A stretch of DNA of 47,152 nt from Pirellula sp. (lineage in GTDB: Bacteria; Planctomycetota; Planctomycetia; Pirellulales; Pirellulaceae): assembly GCA_021300155.1 (NCBI GenBank), contig JAJTID010000126.1, positions 1 through 47,152 of the forward strand. Direction: 5' to 3'. The translations under genes were made by a program, and so were the position numbers. The notes under the pieces were generated by a model. The model ran no database searches and was not told the DNA's origin. It was given only the letters and a program-made list of their open reading frames with translations. Below, one piece after another: positions 1 to 8,583 of this stretch; the stretch's first letter is position 1; every line of letters begins with the position of its first letter.

Positions 1-383
1 CCTTGTGTTGTTTCAGCCACGATTCCTCTGCCTCGATGTCAATGATCTGTGGTTTGACCGAGGAAGATTTTTGCAAATCAAACTTATGTTCGCTCTTGTA
101 TTCTTTCAAATCACCGTCGGTTACCGTCAAACACGTTAACAACGCGTCTCGATGGATAACATCATTTGCATCGCAAGGCGAGAAGTAGGTATCCAAGAAG
201 CGATCTCCAAAATCGATCCATCGCATATTGGTACCAAAACGGCGCAGAATATTCGCTCTCACAGGACTTTACGTTGGATGTGTCATGAAAAACAAGCTTT
301 GGGCCAAATTGGATTCCGTTCTTAAGAGCCACATAGGACTTTACCGATTTGTCTTCAAAATAGTCTATTTCGAACTTTATCAT
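1..383 (-). pseudogene. Hypothetical protein, apparently frameshifted, cut by the window edge
   Basis: On the minus strand two overlapping open frames look like pieces of one protein. The first starts at an ATG at 383 (MIKFEIDYFEDKSVKSY...) and stays protein-like to about position 260. The second is open from 268 to the window edge and reads as an ordinary soluble, acidic protein (RWIDFGDRFLDTY, then VTDGDLKEYKSEHKF). They join only with a one-base shift between about 240 and 268. Alternatives are a real gene starting at GTG 262 or ATG 226 with the upstream frame a chance opening, or a sequencing error. I do not recognise the family. The eboD-like gene lies upstream in the same direction, about 145 bp away. 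Confidence 0.4.
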
Positions 384-425
384 CTCATCCCGATTCTTTA
401 GCGTTCTCGGCAAGCGTCTTCATGG

Positions 426-444
426 GTTCGAACCGAATTCGAAC
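426..444. repeat. Perfect 7-5-7 inverted repeat (GTTCGAA...TTCGAAC)
   Basis: GTTCGAA at 426-432 and TTCGAAC at 438-444 are separated by 5 bp, in the gap between the eboD-like gene and the edge gene. It could be an operator for the gene to its left or a small hairpin. It resembles a tRNA T-arm in sequence, but there is no acceptor or anticodon arm around it. Confidence 0.4.
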
Positions 445-527
445 GATTGGGACGTAGCGCTACTTCGATCGATTGTTTTCGTTCCGACGGAGAGACGCTT
501 GTCAATGGCAACTAACCCATCAAACCG

Positions 528-1706
528 TCAGCCGAGTGTCCTAGCTTCGGAGTATTGCTGAACAATCTCGATCGCTTGAAGCATCGCCTTTCGGTCGATC
601 TCGTGAACTGAGATACAACCGCCCACTCCGCGTAACATTGTCACCGTCAATCGTCCTCCCAAGTGTTGACGGAACTCTTCGAGTCCATCGAACAAAGCAT
701 CAGAGGAAACGGCCGGATCGAAGATGGGTAGCCCCAACTCGGTCAAGACCTTGAGCGTGGCCATCATATCAGATCGTTCCAGTCCATGTACCAAATGCGA
801 GTAGACCGTATCGATCGCGACACCGATCGACACTGCTTCTCCATGCCGAAGACGAAACCGTGTGAGATGCTCCAGTTTATGCGCCGACCAATGCCCAAAG
901 TCTAAAGGACGCGACTCCTGCATCTCGAAAGGATCGCCGCCATGCGTGATGTGATGCAAGTGCATCAAGACGCTGGATCGAATGGCGACCATCACTGCAT
1001 CCCAATCGCGTCGGGCAATCGAGGTAGCATGCTCGCAGAGAAATCGAAACGCTCCAGAACTTTTCAATAGAGATACCTTGACGGCCTCGGAAAAGCCTGC
1101 GACGAAGTCTCGATCCGAGAGTTGTGACAACAAGGACTGATCGTTGACTACGGCCCATGGCACAGCGAACGTCCCTTTCCAATTCTTCTTTCCATAGGCG
1201 TTGATCGCGTTTTTGACTCCAACCCCCGAATCGGCCTGCGCCAAGGTCGTCGTGGGAAATCGAATCAATCGAATACCGCGATGCGCGATAGCGGCTGCGT
1301 ACCCCACGGCGTCAAGCAATGCACCGCCGCCGATCACGCAAACATAGCTTCGACGGTCTAATCCATCCGCATCAATCGCACGAAAAATTTCTTCGACCGA
1401 TTGCTCTTGATTCTTGATCTGCTCACCACCCAGTACAAATCGCACGGGCGATGTCAGTTCTAGTCGGTCGCTCGATCCGATGAGTCGGCGTTGAAGTTCC
1501 TCGCCGATCGCCGGGTTGGCTTCGACTACGGCACGGTCCACCCAAAACTGGACACGCGCTTTTTGGTGGTCGGCATGGAAAAGAGATTGAACCTCATCCC
1601 AGTCGGATCCGAAACACTCTTTGGTGAAGCGGAGCCGCATGGTTTGCGGAACGGAAAAACTGACATCGAGCGCATCCTGTGCGACGGACCAAGGGAAGGA
1701 TGTCAT
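528..1706 (-). CDS. eboD: EboD-like 3-dehydroquinate synthase family protein
   Basis: The protein belongs to the dehydroquinate synthase superfamily, whose members cyclise sugar phosphates using NAD and a divalent metal. It shows the NAD-binding stretch VCVIGGGALLDAVGYAAA, the signature DSGVGVKNAINAYGKKN, and the metal/active-site segments GFSEAVKVSLLK, GHWSAHKLEH and RHGEAVSIG. The form of these motifs matches EboD, of the ebo cluster thought to process or export a prenylated precursor, better than housekeeping AroB. The start at 1706 (MTSFPWSV) is preferred; an in-frame ATG at 1784 would add 26 residues that do not fit the family. The order of about 390 residues is normal for EboD. No other ebo gene is visible in the window, so the substrate is unknown. 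Confidence 0.8.
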   Translation of the reverse strand: MTSFPWSVAQDALDVSFSVPQTMRLRFTKECFGSDWDEVQSLFHADHQKARVQFWVDRAVVEANPAIGEELQRRLIGSSDRLELTSPVRFVLGGEQIKNQEQSVEEIFRAIDADGLDRRSYVCVIGGGALLDAVGYAAAIAHRGIRLIRFPTTTLAQADSGVGVKNAINAYGKKNWKGTFAVPWAVVNDQSLLSQLSDRDFVAGFSEAVKVSLLKSSGAFRFLCEHATSIARRDWDAVMVAIRSSVLMHLHHITHGGDPFEMQESRPLDFGHWSAHKLEHLTRFRLRHGEAVSIGVAIDTVYSHLVHGLERSDMMATLKVLTELGLPIFDPAVSSDALFDGLEEFRQHLGGRLTVTMLRGVGGCISVHEIDRKAMLQAIEIVQQYSEARTLG

Positions 1707-1822
1707 AGCAGATTGATGAAAACAGGCAGGAATGCAACATTGGCCACGGTGGGAAGGGAACTTCACGCCCCATGATAGTCTCATGGGAGCTTCGTTGCGA
1801 GGCGTTTCTGAGTCCAGCGATC

Positions 1823-3166
1823 CTATTCTTGGACGGCTCGGCCAGCTTCTTTCAGCAAATCGGACTGGGCAAAACCGATAGACACTCTCACCACTTGACG
1901 CGGCGTTGATTGTGTTACTTTGATGTTATACCTCCCGATTCCGATCTCCGTGCCCGTTTGCGGCAATGTTCTGGTCGCTCTGATCACCATTCCCGCAATG
2001 GTTTCGTATTCATCCGATTCCGGAAGCTCGAGGGACATTTGGCGGTTGGCGGCAGCGACTTCCATCGTACCAGCGATGCTAAAGCCCCCGGTCGGCTCTT
2101 CCATGTACAACGGCTTGGTTTCCTCTACATCGAGCTCGTCCGCAATTTCGCCAACGATTTCTTCGAGTGCATCTTCGATCGTGACGACCCCAATCGTTTG
2201 TTGAAATTCATCCACGACGATTGCCATATGGTTTCTTCGAACAAGAAAGTCCTTGAGCAGTTCGTCCACTTTGCGAGTACCGGGAATCAACCAGGCTTCT
2301 CGTAGAATACGTCGAAGCTGAGGTCCATCGAGTTGATTGTCTCCCTTGGAAAGGAGAGGCAGCAGATCCTTGACGAACAAGATGCCCACGATGTTGTCCA
2401 AGGACTCTTCATAACACGGGATTCTCGTGCGTCCAGACGATATGATACTCGTCAAGATATCTTCCCACGACAAGGAGACATCGATCGCGTCGACTTGACT
2501 TCGCGGTGTCATGATCTGAGACACTTGGCCTTCGTCGAGATTCATCACACTCGTAATCATGTCTCGCATGGAGCGGGTAACCAATCCATCGCGTTCCCCC
2601 ACCATCACCATCTTGCGAATTTCATCCTCCAAGGATTCTTCTTCCCAAGCGCGATCGATACGACTATCGCTTAGACGATACCCAACGCTCAGAAAAAGAT
2701 ACTCGAGGGCTCGAAAGGGCTTAGCAATCATGCTGACCCCTTGCCACAGCCACCAAGTATGAAAGAGGAGTACGGAGGCGCTGTTGCGCACGAGGATTTT
2801 GGGGATCCATGAATACAGACTGGCTAAGATTCCGGTCGCGATCACTCCGACGGAAGTCAGTTGCCAAACGGAGATAGGGGTACTGGCGAGCGTTCCAGCG
2901 TCACCCCAATTCCATGCAAAACAGAGCCATGTGACCCCCGCAGTTAATGCGATGCTCGCTCCTAAGATGAAGAGATAATTCGTCGCAATCTGTGCATCTT
3001 CGCGTCCATCCAAGATTGATCCGAATCTTTCTCGGCGTCCTTTCATTCGAGAGTAGGCTTCGAGTGCTCGGCCACGGAAGTTCGATAGCAGATGGTTTCC
3101 CAGACCGCCCACGGCAGCAGCCACCAGTCCGGCTATTGATAGGATCATCCAATCCACATGAACCAT
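1823..3166 (-). CDS. CorC/HlyC-type CNNM transporter-like membrane protein with CBS pair
   Basis: The N-terminal part (about residues 1-180) is a DUF21/CNNM membrane domain with several hydrophobic segments, for example near residues 5-25, 65-90 and 100-125. It is followed by two CBS motifs (about 205-330; VSQIMTPRSQVDAID and VDEFQQTIGVVTIEDALEEI) and a C-terminal CorC/HlyC domain ending near residue 435. Such proteins are inner-membrane proteins linked to Mg/Co efflux or homeostasis; haemolysin is only a historical name. The start lies 3 bp after the stop of ybeY, so the two are probably co-transcribed and translationally coupled, a common pairing in bacteria. Length (447 aa) is normal. Confidence 0.9.
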   Translation of the reverse strand: MVHVDWMILSIAGLVAAAVGGLGNHLLSNFRGRALEAYSRMKGRRERFGSILDGREDAQIATNYLFILGASIALTAGVTWLCFAWNWGDAGTLASTPISVWQLTSVGVIATGILASLYSWIPKILVRNSASVLLFHTWWLWQGVSMIAKPFRALEYLFLSVGYRLSDSRIDRAWEEESLEDEIRKMVMVGERDGLVTRSMRDMITSVMNLDEGQVSQIMTPRSQVDAIDVSLSWEDILTSIISSGRTRIPCYEESLDNIVGILFVKDLLPLLSKGDNQLDGPQLRRILREAWLIPGTRKVDELLKDFLVRRNHMAIVVDEFQQTIGVVTIEDALEEIVGEIADELDVEETKPLYMEEPTGGFSIAGTMEVAAANRQMSLELPESDEYETIAGMVIRATRTLPQTGTEIGIGRYNIKVTQSTPRQVVRVSIGFAQSDLLKEAGRAVQE

Positions 3167-3169
3167 CGT

Positions 3170-3688
3170 CTACAACTCAGTTTCCTCGGAGGAGCCACCA
3201 CCGTGCGAATCACCGTGCAAATGACTGTGTGCTTCGCCGTGAGTTGGATGACGTTCCCAGCCATTCACTTGTAGCGCCTGCAAGTAGTGACATTCCTGGA
3301 CTCGCATTTCATCGCGTTGCTCGGGCGTGTCGTCTTCGTAGCCCAGTAGGTGCAGCATGCCGTGGATTGCATACAAAAGCAATTCATCCTCGGATCGCCA
3401 ACCGACCTCCGCCGCAACTCGCCTTGCCGTGTCTGCACCCAGCAATAGCTCTCCTTCGAGGAAATCGTCGTCGTCGCTCAGATTGAAACTGATCACATCC
3501 GTTTCATAGTCATGATCCAGATACTGTCGATTGAGTTCCTTCATTTCGGGATCTGACAGAATTGCAATAGAGATACGTCCCTGCTCTATTCCGACGTCCA
3601 ATGCCATCATTCGAATAGCTTTGGTCAGTCGGGAAGCATCAATAGCTTCGGTTTGGTCGGAATGATGGATTTGAACCTGGAACTTCAT
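3170..3688 (-). CDS. ybeY: Endoribonuclease YbeY (rRNA maturation)
   Basis: YbeY is a [14 protein letters not shown] RNase acting in 16S rRNA 3'-end maturation and ribosome quality control. The family signature is present as HGMLHLLGYEDD, preceded by DVISFNL. The usual third metal ligand in H-x3-H-x5-H is histidine; here that position is Asp. After the conserved core there is a short hydrophilic tail unusually rich in His, Gly and Ser (WERHPTHGEAHSHLHGDSHG). The start at 3688 (MKFQVQIHH) is chosen over an ATG four codons upstream because it matches the usual N-terminus. It is the first gene of a two-gene unit with the CorC-like gene. Confidence 0.93.
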   Translation of the reverse strand: MKFQVQIHHSDQTEAIDASRLTKAIRMMALDVGIEQGRISIAILSDPEMKELNRQYLDHDYETDVISFNLSDDDDFLEGELLLGADTARRVAAEVGWRSEDELLLYAIHGMLHLLGYEDDTPEQRDEMRVQECHYLQALQVNGWERHPTHGEAHSHLHGDSHGGGSSEETEL

Positions 3689-3699
3689 GCATCTAGGCA

Positions 3700-4067
3700 A
3701 TCTAAGGGGACTGTAATCATCAGTCGGATTATAACCACAGACGGCGATGGGCGGACTAGGAAAACTTTACGCAGGTAAGCGTGTGCAGAATCTTAGGATT
3801 CATCGCGATGGTCGTCAAAATTGGTAAAAACACTTCGTTCCTAGCTCGAAATTGCCGAAAGATAGGTTTGTATTCGCAAACCATGAGTCTGGTCATAGGA
3901 GGGGGCCTCTAAGACGAGCCATGACAATTCGCTACGAGCGAATTGTTCAATCGGTGCGTCGAAGAGATCTTTCGAATAGAGCTGGCGAGGAAGTTTGCAG
4001 GTGCTGAAGTTGACACACAGCTCCAAAGCGCCGTTTTTCCCGCAAAAAAAACCGTAGGAGGGTTTCC
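3700..4067. other. Intergenic region upstream of the BON gene
   Basis: No convincing gene is seen between divergent ybeY and the BON gene. The stretch holds a perfect 23-bp palindrome (listed separately), a shorter inverted repeat GGTTTG/CAAACC at 3865-3882, and a strong Shine-Dalgarno AGGAGGG just before the BON start. A TTGACA at about 4008 has no matching -10 at 16-18 bp, so no promoter is assigned. Confidence 0.5.
3924..3946. repeat. Perfect 10-3-10 palindrome, candidate operator
   Basis: ACAATTCGCT (3924-3933) and AGCGAATTGT (3937-3946) are exact reverse complements around a 3-bp centre. The site lies about 120 bp upstream of the BON gene and about 235 bp upstream of ybeY in the divergent direction. 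Its size and symmetry suit a dimeric repressor site. There is no T-run, so it is unlikely to be a terminator. Confidence 0.5.
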
Positions 4068-5129
4068 ATGCGACGATATTTTATGGGCATGGCGATCGCC
4101 TCGCTGACCGCCGGTGCACCTATGACGGCGTTCGGTGGGGATCGCGAGATCGCCGATGCCATCATCACTCAGTTGAAGCAACAGCAGTCTACAGGCAGTC
4201 TCAAGGGATTTGATATCAACTTGAGCGTCGAAGAAGGTAAAGTTTTGGTCGACGGTGCCGTCGCCAACCAAAGCCAACTCGATTCGATTTTGAAGGTAGC
4301 ATCCACCACTGCTGGCGTGACTCAGGTAGTGAACAACGTCAAAGTTCAGCAAACACCCATTGCTGCTCCTGCCGTTGAGCCATCTGTGGTTCCAGCATCT
4401 GCAAGTGACGAAGCTCCAGCTTTGTTGAACTTGCCAGCGACAGAGACTGCAGGTACAGAGACTGCAGCTACAGAGACTGCAAGCACTGTCCGACCGGAAG
4501 ATGCGAACATTACTTCCGAAGTTCTATCGCGACTAGGCGCTGCTCAAAAGGCAGGTAGCCTGCGAAACTTCGATATCGATGTTTCGACCATTGAGAACGA
4601 AGTTTGGGTTCGTGGCCATGTCGCTTCCCAAGAACAGAAGAACTTGGTTCTCGGAACCGTACAACGCGTACCTGGCGTTACACGCGTGGTGGATGAAGTA
4701 ACAGTTGGACAAACTGTCCGACCTGTTAGCAACCAAACAGCCGTGGCTGCTCCAGCTTCGTCGATGCCAGTGGTTGGAAACGGTGCACCACGTGCATTCG
4801 CCCCAAGCACTTTGGTAAACGGATCCTTTGCTCCAGCACCGATGCAAGCAATGGGCCCTGGCCCATCCGCTCCAGTGCCAATGCAAGGCGGTCCATCCTA
4901 TGGTGGTGGCGTTCCTCGCTACGATCAACCTTCGATGCCAAACTACGCTTGGCCAAGCTACGCAGCTTACCCAAACTACTCTGCTGTAACGTATCCAAAA
5001 CAATACAGCGCTTCGGCATGGCCCTACATCGGTCCATTCTACCCATACCCACAAGTGCCGTTGGGATGGAGAAAAGTAGCGTTGGAATGGGATGACGGAA
5101 TGTGGTACCTGGACTTTACTCACAAGTAA
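4068..5129 (+). CDS. Secreted protein with two BON domains and a Pro-rich tail
   Basis: The start is fixed by a strong AGGAGGG 5 nt before the ATG. Residues 1-23 form a signal peptide ending around MTAFGG. Two BON domains follow, near residues 26-95 (DIAD..LKGFDINLSVEEGKVLVDGAV...) and 145-215 (AGSLRNFDIDVSTIENEVWVRGHV); both begin with the same KAGSLxxFDI-like element. They are joined by a Thr/Glu/Ala linker made of repeats of TETA. The last 130 residues are rich in Pro, Tyr, Ala and Met. BON domains bind phospholipid or cell-envelope surfaces; the protein is probably periplasmic or surface attached, with no enzymatic role visible. It is monocistronic, with a strong hairpin downstream. Confidence 0.8.
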   Translation: MRRYFMGMAIASLTAGAPMTAFGGDREIADAIITQLKQQQSTGSLKGFDINLSVEEGKVLVDGAVANQSQLDSILKVASTTAGVTQVVNNVKVQQTPIAAPAVEPSVVPASASDEAPALLNLPATETAGTETAATETASTVRPEDANITSEVLSRLGAAQKAGSLRNFDIDVSTIENEVWVRGHVASQEQKNLVLGTVQRVPGVTRVVDEVTVGQTVRPVSNQTAVAAPASSMPVVGNGAPRAFAPSTLVNGSFAPAPMQAMGPGPSAPVPMQGGPSYGGGVPRYDQPSMPNYAWPSYAAYPNYSAVTYPKQYSASAWPYIGPFYPYPQVPLGWRKVALEWDDGMWYLDFTHK

Positions 5130-5160
5130 TCCAAGTCCTTAAAGTCCTTCTCCTATCGCC

Positions 5161-5211
5161 CCTCAAACACGGAAAGAGCCATCGAGTCATCGATGGCTCT
5201 TTGCGTTGAGG
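5161..5211 (+). terminator. Strong hairpin terminator after the BON gene
   Basis: A perfect 13-bp stem, AAAGAGCCATCGA (5173-5185) with TCGATGGCTCTTT (5190-5202), encloses a 4-nt loop. An outer CCTCAA/TTGAGG pair (5161-5166/5206-5211) extends it. The 3' arm ends in TTT but there is no long T-run, so termination may be only partial. It lies 44 bp after the BON stop and upstream of the dGTPase-like gene. Confidence 0.65.
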
Positions 5212-5290
5212 GAGGGTTACTTTCACGCGACTGGCCGTGTATTATTGGAAAGCCATGAAATTCCCTGTCCTGAAACACAATCTCCCTGCC

Positions 5291-6409
5291 ATGAGCTGGC
5301 AACAGCGCGAGCATTTTCTTTTGGCGCCGTACGCCATGTTCAGCGTGCAAAGCCAGGGCCGAGAACACCCTGAAGAATCTCATTCTTATCGCAGTCCCTT
5401 TCAACGGGATCGGGATCGGGTATTGCATAGCGCTGCCTTTCGACGCCTGAGTGGCAAGATGCAGGTCTTTACGGGGGATATGGGTGACTATCACCGAACG
5501 CGTCTCACCCACACGAACGAAGTCTCGTCGTTGGCCAGAACGATCGGCCGAGCCGTTCAACTGAACGAAGATCTGATCGAAGCGCTCGCGCTGCTCCATG
5601 ATGTTGGTCATCCGCCGTTTGGACATTGCGGAGAAGATGCATTGAATGAATGCACCCAGCATCTCGGAGGCTTCTCGCATAACCGATTCGCCCTAGAACT
5701 CGTGACTTTGGTCGAGCAACGCTACACCTCGTACAGTGGACTGAACCTCACTCGCGAAGTCCTAGCAGGCCAGGAGTTTCGCTCCGACAAAGATTCCGGG
5801 TTTGCCCCCATGCTCGAAATGCAAGTGGTCGATGCAGCGGATAGCATGGCCTATGACGCGCACGATGTCGATGACGCACTCAAGTTAGGTTTGTTAAGCT
5901 GGAAACAACTCGAAGGACTTGCGCTGGTCCAACGAGCCAAAAAGGTGGCACCACTCGATCAGTGCGGCCAAGGGAATCGACGGCAAATGCTGGTTCACGC
6001 GTTACTCGATGTCCAAATGGAAAACTTCTTGTCCTCTGCCTTCGAAACACTCGCAGACATTCGACAATTAGATTCTCAGTCGGTCCAAGAACTCGGCATA
6101 CGTCTGGAAATGTCGGCTGAGTTTCAGTCGGACAAAGAAGAGTTAGAAGAGTTTCTCTTCGATCAGGTCTACCGTCATCCAAAGCTCGCTGAGATTCGTC
6201 AACGCGCAGCGACACGTATTCATCAACTCTTCCGCCTCCTCAAGGCATATCCCGAGCGATTGCCCGAACGCTTTCAATTATGGGCCACCCACTGGGGTGT
6301 CGAACGGGCTGTGGCTACGTACATCGCAGGCATGACGGACCGCTTCTGCGATGATCAGTACGTCAACATGGTGGAACTAGGTCGAAGCCAAGCGGCCGAC
6401 TGGAGTTAA
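5291..6409 (+). CDS. dGTPase-like HD-domain nucleotide triphosphohydrolase
   Basis: The protein matches the deoxyguanosinetriphosphate triphosphohydrolase-like family: RDRDRVLHSAAFRRL, then the HD metal site (RLTHTNEVSS and ALLHDVGHPPFGHCGE), then the family-typical GGFSHNRFALELV and VVDAADSMAYDAHDVDDAL. These enzymes cleave dNTPs to nucleoside and triphosphate, controlling dNTP pools. At 373 residues it is the shorter class without the extra segments of E. coli Dgt. The start at 5291 (MSWQQREHFLLAPYAM) fits the family N-terminus; an ATG at 5255 with GGAAA before it is an alternative that would add 12 residues. The gene converges with the lipoprotein gene 20 bp away. Confidence 0.85.
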   Translation: MSWQQREHFLLAPYAMFSVQSQGREHPEESHSYRSPFQRDRDRVLHSAAFRRLSGKMQVFTGDMGDYHRTRLTHTNEVSSLARTIGRAVQLNEDLIEALALLHDVGHPPFGHCGEDALNECTQHLGGFSHNRFALELVTLVEQRYTSYSGLNLTREVLAGQEFRSDKDSGFAPMLEMQVVDAADSMAYDAHDVDDALKLGLLSWKQLEGLALVQRAKKVAPLDQCGQGNRRQMLVHALLDVQMENFLSSAFETLADIRQLDSQSVQELGIRLEMSAEFQSDKEELEEFLFDQVYRHPKLAEIRQRAATRIHQLFRLLKAYPERLPERFQLWATHWGVERAVATYIAGMTDRFCDDQYVNMVELGRSQAADWS

Positions 6410-6428
6410 GAATTTGGAATTGGGCGAC

Positions 6429-6785
6429 CTAGCGGCCCAAGTATGGCTGTCCGCCTGGAGCACCCGGAGCAGGTCCATAACCGGGTTGCGGATACGGTGC
6501 ACCGGTCGGATATCCTTGCGGTGGTGCGGCAAAGGTCGTAGGCTGACCTGGCTGTCCCGGCATCACCGCCCCAGGATTCAGCGGGGTTCCCACCATCTGG
6601 CTGGGATAGACAGGCTGTTGGCCGGGTTGGCCTGCGTACGGATAACCATTGTACGGCCCATACGGTTGGTTCGGCATACAACTATTGCGATTGGCACACC
6701 CGATCCCAGCGAGCAACACCAAAGTTACTGCGAACAACGGCATACTCCGCAACGACAAGGATTTTTGTAAACGCGCTAGTTTCAT
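6429..6785 (-). CDS. Small Pro/Gly-rich lipoprotein
   Basis: The start at 6785 follows AAGGACAG at a good distance. The 118-residue product has a positively charged start (MKLARLQKS), a hydrophobic core (LFAVTLVLLA) and a lipobox GIGCANR, so Cys near residue 30 should be lipidated. The mature part is low in complexity: PYGPYNGYPYAGQPG-like runs of Pro, Gly, Tyr and Gln. Such small proteins are common in planctomycetes and their function is unknown. The glycosyltransferase gene lies upstream on the same strand, 110 bp away. Confidence 0.7.
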   Translation of the reverse strand: MKLARLQKSLSLRSMPLFAVTLVLLAGIGCANRNSCMPNQPYGPYNGYPYAGQPGQQPVYPSQMVGTPLNPGAVMPGQPGQPTTFAAPPQGYPTGAPYPQPGYGPAPGAPGGQPYLGR

Positions 6786-6895
6786 GTTGATTCTGTCCTT
6801 GCGGCAATAAAGAAGAAGCGACGAGGACCTCTTCCGTGATAATTCCCGCAACCCTACAAAATCTTGCGACCCATGAACATAGCGGTTTTGCAGTT

Positions 6896-8203
6896 TCAAC
6901 CATCACCTTCGGGCAATTCACGATTGTCTGTAATGCTTTGGTACAAATCTGTGTAGTACCGCGCTTCCTGCTGCCATGAGAACTCACTTTGAATCATCTT
7001 CACACAATTCTCTCGCATCGCGTCGAGACTCGATGATGCTAGCGTTCGTCGGATACAGTCTGCGAGAGAGAACGAGTCTTTCGAATGAGCTAGCCCACCC
7101 GTAACACCGGGACGGACAAAGTCTGGAACTCCACCCGTTTCGAAGGCCACCACTGGAGTTCCACATGCCATCGATTCCATACCCGTTTGCGGCAAGTTGT
7201 CTTCGATGGACGGCAGAACAAATAAATCACAAGCTGAATAGACAGCAGATAGCTCCTTACGATTCGAAAGATAACCACAGTAATGAATCGACAATCGCGT
7301 TGCGACCTCTGGATCGATTTGTCCGTTTCCGAACACGATCGCTCGGAGAGGAGTTGAAGGGCTTGGCTGTGTCTTGTGGAGCTCTTCCAGTGCTTCGATC
7401 ATCAAATGGAATCCTTTCCTGCGATTGTCAAAACCATCAGCTCCAAAGCCTATGATCATTGCTTCGAGTGGAAGACCCAAATTGGCCCGTGCGACGGACT
7501 TCTCCATCCGCTGATAGTCCTCAACCATGAGGCCGTAAGGTATATGATGAAAACTTTTGACATGCTGAAATAGTGGACTTGCTTTCGCTTGTTCCAAGAG
7601 CCAGTGACTCGGTGCAACGACATGCAAATTGAGATTCGCCTTTAAGGCTCGGTGCTTCACCTGGAAGTACTTTTTTGAAAGATCATTCGGACCTTGAAGG
7701 ACCAATTGTGGGCAGCCTCCACAACCCGTCCGAAATTTGCCACATCCGAAATCAAAGTGACATCCCCCTGTGAACGGAAACATATCGTGCAATGTCCACG
7801 CGATTGGTTGTTCTGGGGCTAAGGTATCGAAGAAGCGAGGGTAATCGATCAGCCGAGGAATCCAATGCAGATGAATGATCGAATCCTGAGGAGTTGTCTC
7901 TCGGGTCAGCGGAGCTTTACCATAGGGAAATGAGAATAGCTCATTGCCAGGTGTCCGACCGTGAAGCGATCGTTTCAATGCCCTCTTTTCGATTCGATAC
8001 AGCAACAAAACCAACAGTTGTTTGTACCAGGTCAGTCCACTTTCGATGGGAGAGTAATCTGATCTGTCCGGATGCTTGGTTTTTCGCTCGCTCAAGTATC
8101 GAAAAGTACTATCAACTCCGACACGCAATAGAGATTCATGAAGCCGCCTCGATGCTTGCGCAGCACCACCCTCCAAACGTGTATTGAGATGGCAGACTCT
8201 CAT
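6896..8203 (-). CDS. GT4-family glycosyltransferase with Cys-rich insertion
   Basis: The 435-residue protein is a GT-B fold glycosyltransferase (family 4). The N-terminus MRVCHLNTRLEGGAAQASRRL is the acceptor-side start, and the donor-side site ends with SIEDNLPQTGMESMACGTPVVAFETGGVPD, which contains the E-x7-E element. Around residue 150 there is a cluster GGCHFDFGCGKF followed by TGCGGCP, known from WcaC-like and related exopolysaccharide transferases and probably metal binding or structural. It likely transfers a sugar from a nucleotide donor onto a cell-surface glycan in the cytoplasm. No other polysaccharide gene is adjacent, so the acceptor is unknown. Confidence 0.85.
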   Translation of the reverse strand: MRVCHLNTRLEGGAAQASRRLHESLLRVGVDSTFRYLSERKTKHPDRSDYSPIESGLTWYKQLLVLLLYRIEKRALKRSLHGRTPGNELFSFPYGKAPLTRETTPQDSIIHLHWIPRLIDYPRFFDTLAPEQPIAWTLHDMFPFTGGCHFDFGCGKFRTGCGGCPQLVLQGPNDLSKKYFQVKHRALKANLNLHVVAPSHWLLEQAKASPLFQHVKSFHHIPYGLMVEDYQRMEKSVARANLGLPLEAMIIGFGADGFDNRRKGFHLMIEALEELHKTQPSPSTPLRAIVFGNGQIDPEVATRLSIHYCGYLSNRKELSAVYSACDLFVLPSIEDNLPQTGMESMACGTPVVAFETGGVPDFVRPGVTGGLAHSKDSFSLADCIRRTLASSSLDAMRENCVKMIQSEFSWQQEARYYTDLYQSITDNRELPEGDG

Positions 8204-8583
8204 GAGACGATCACCTTACTAGCCAGCCTCCAGCTTAAAAGATCGAACAATGCAGAGGGAAGAGGGAAATCCCAGATCGAAGCTATCACTCTGAAGTTAC
8301 ACATTTTGGAAGGCCGTAGACAAATACTTGTTCTGCTGCCCCCATTCTTCCGTCAACGGATCGAATCGGCCATGATCGCAGCTCAACTATTGCAAAGCAA
8401 AAAGGGCGAGTCAATCGACTCGCCCTTTTGAATGTCTTGAAGCGATTGGCAAGCTGTCCCGATCTAGATTCGGGACTGAACAGTGGTTTCGTGCTGCGAC
8501 TGGTAATTTGCCGCACGCATTGCTGCTTGAATATCGACTTGCGAGGATATCGACGCAATGATCTTGATAACTGAATAGGTCGA
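8204..8583. other. Intergenic region between the glycosyltransferase and HU genes
   Basis: I see no gene here. It contains the HU terminator (8400-8429). The remaining part presumably holds the promoter of the glycosyltransferase gene, but no clear -35/-10 pair was found. Confidence 0.4.
8400..8429 (-). terminator. Terminator of the HU gene
   Basis: AAAAGGGCGAGTC (8400-8412) and GACTCGCCCTTTT (8417-8429) form a perfect 13-bp stem with a 4-nt loop AATC. It is A/T flanked on both sides, so it can act in either direction. It lies 155 bp downstream of the HU stop, before the glycosyltransferase gene. Confidence 0.75.

Noticed and set aside
424-445. tRNA T-arm-like GGTTCGAACC
   Set aside because: No acceptor stem, anticodon arm or D-arm can be placed around it; it is explained by the inverted repeat.
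4008-4045. TTGACA promoter for the BON gene
   Set aside because: At 16-18 bp downstream the sequence is CGTTTTTCC-like with no acceptable -10.
5153-5680. Long minus-strand frame antisense to the dGTPase-like gene
   Set aside because: Its open state follows from codon bias of the real gene, and it covers the terminator hairpin.
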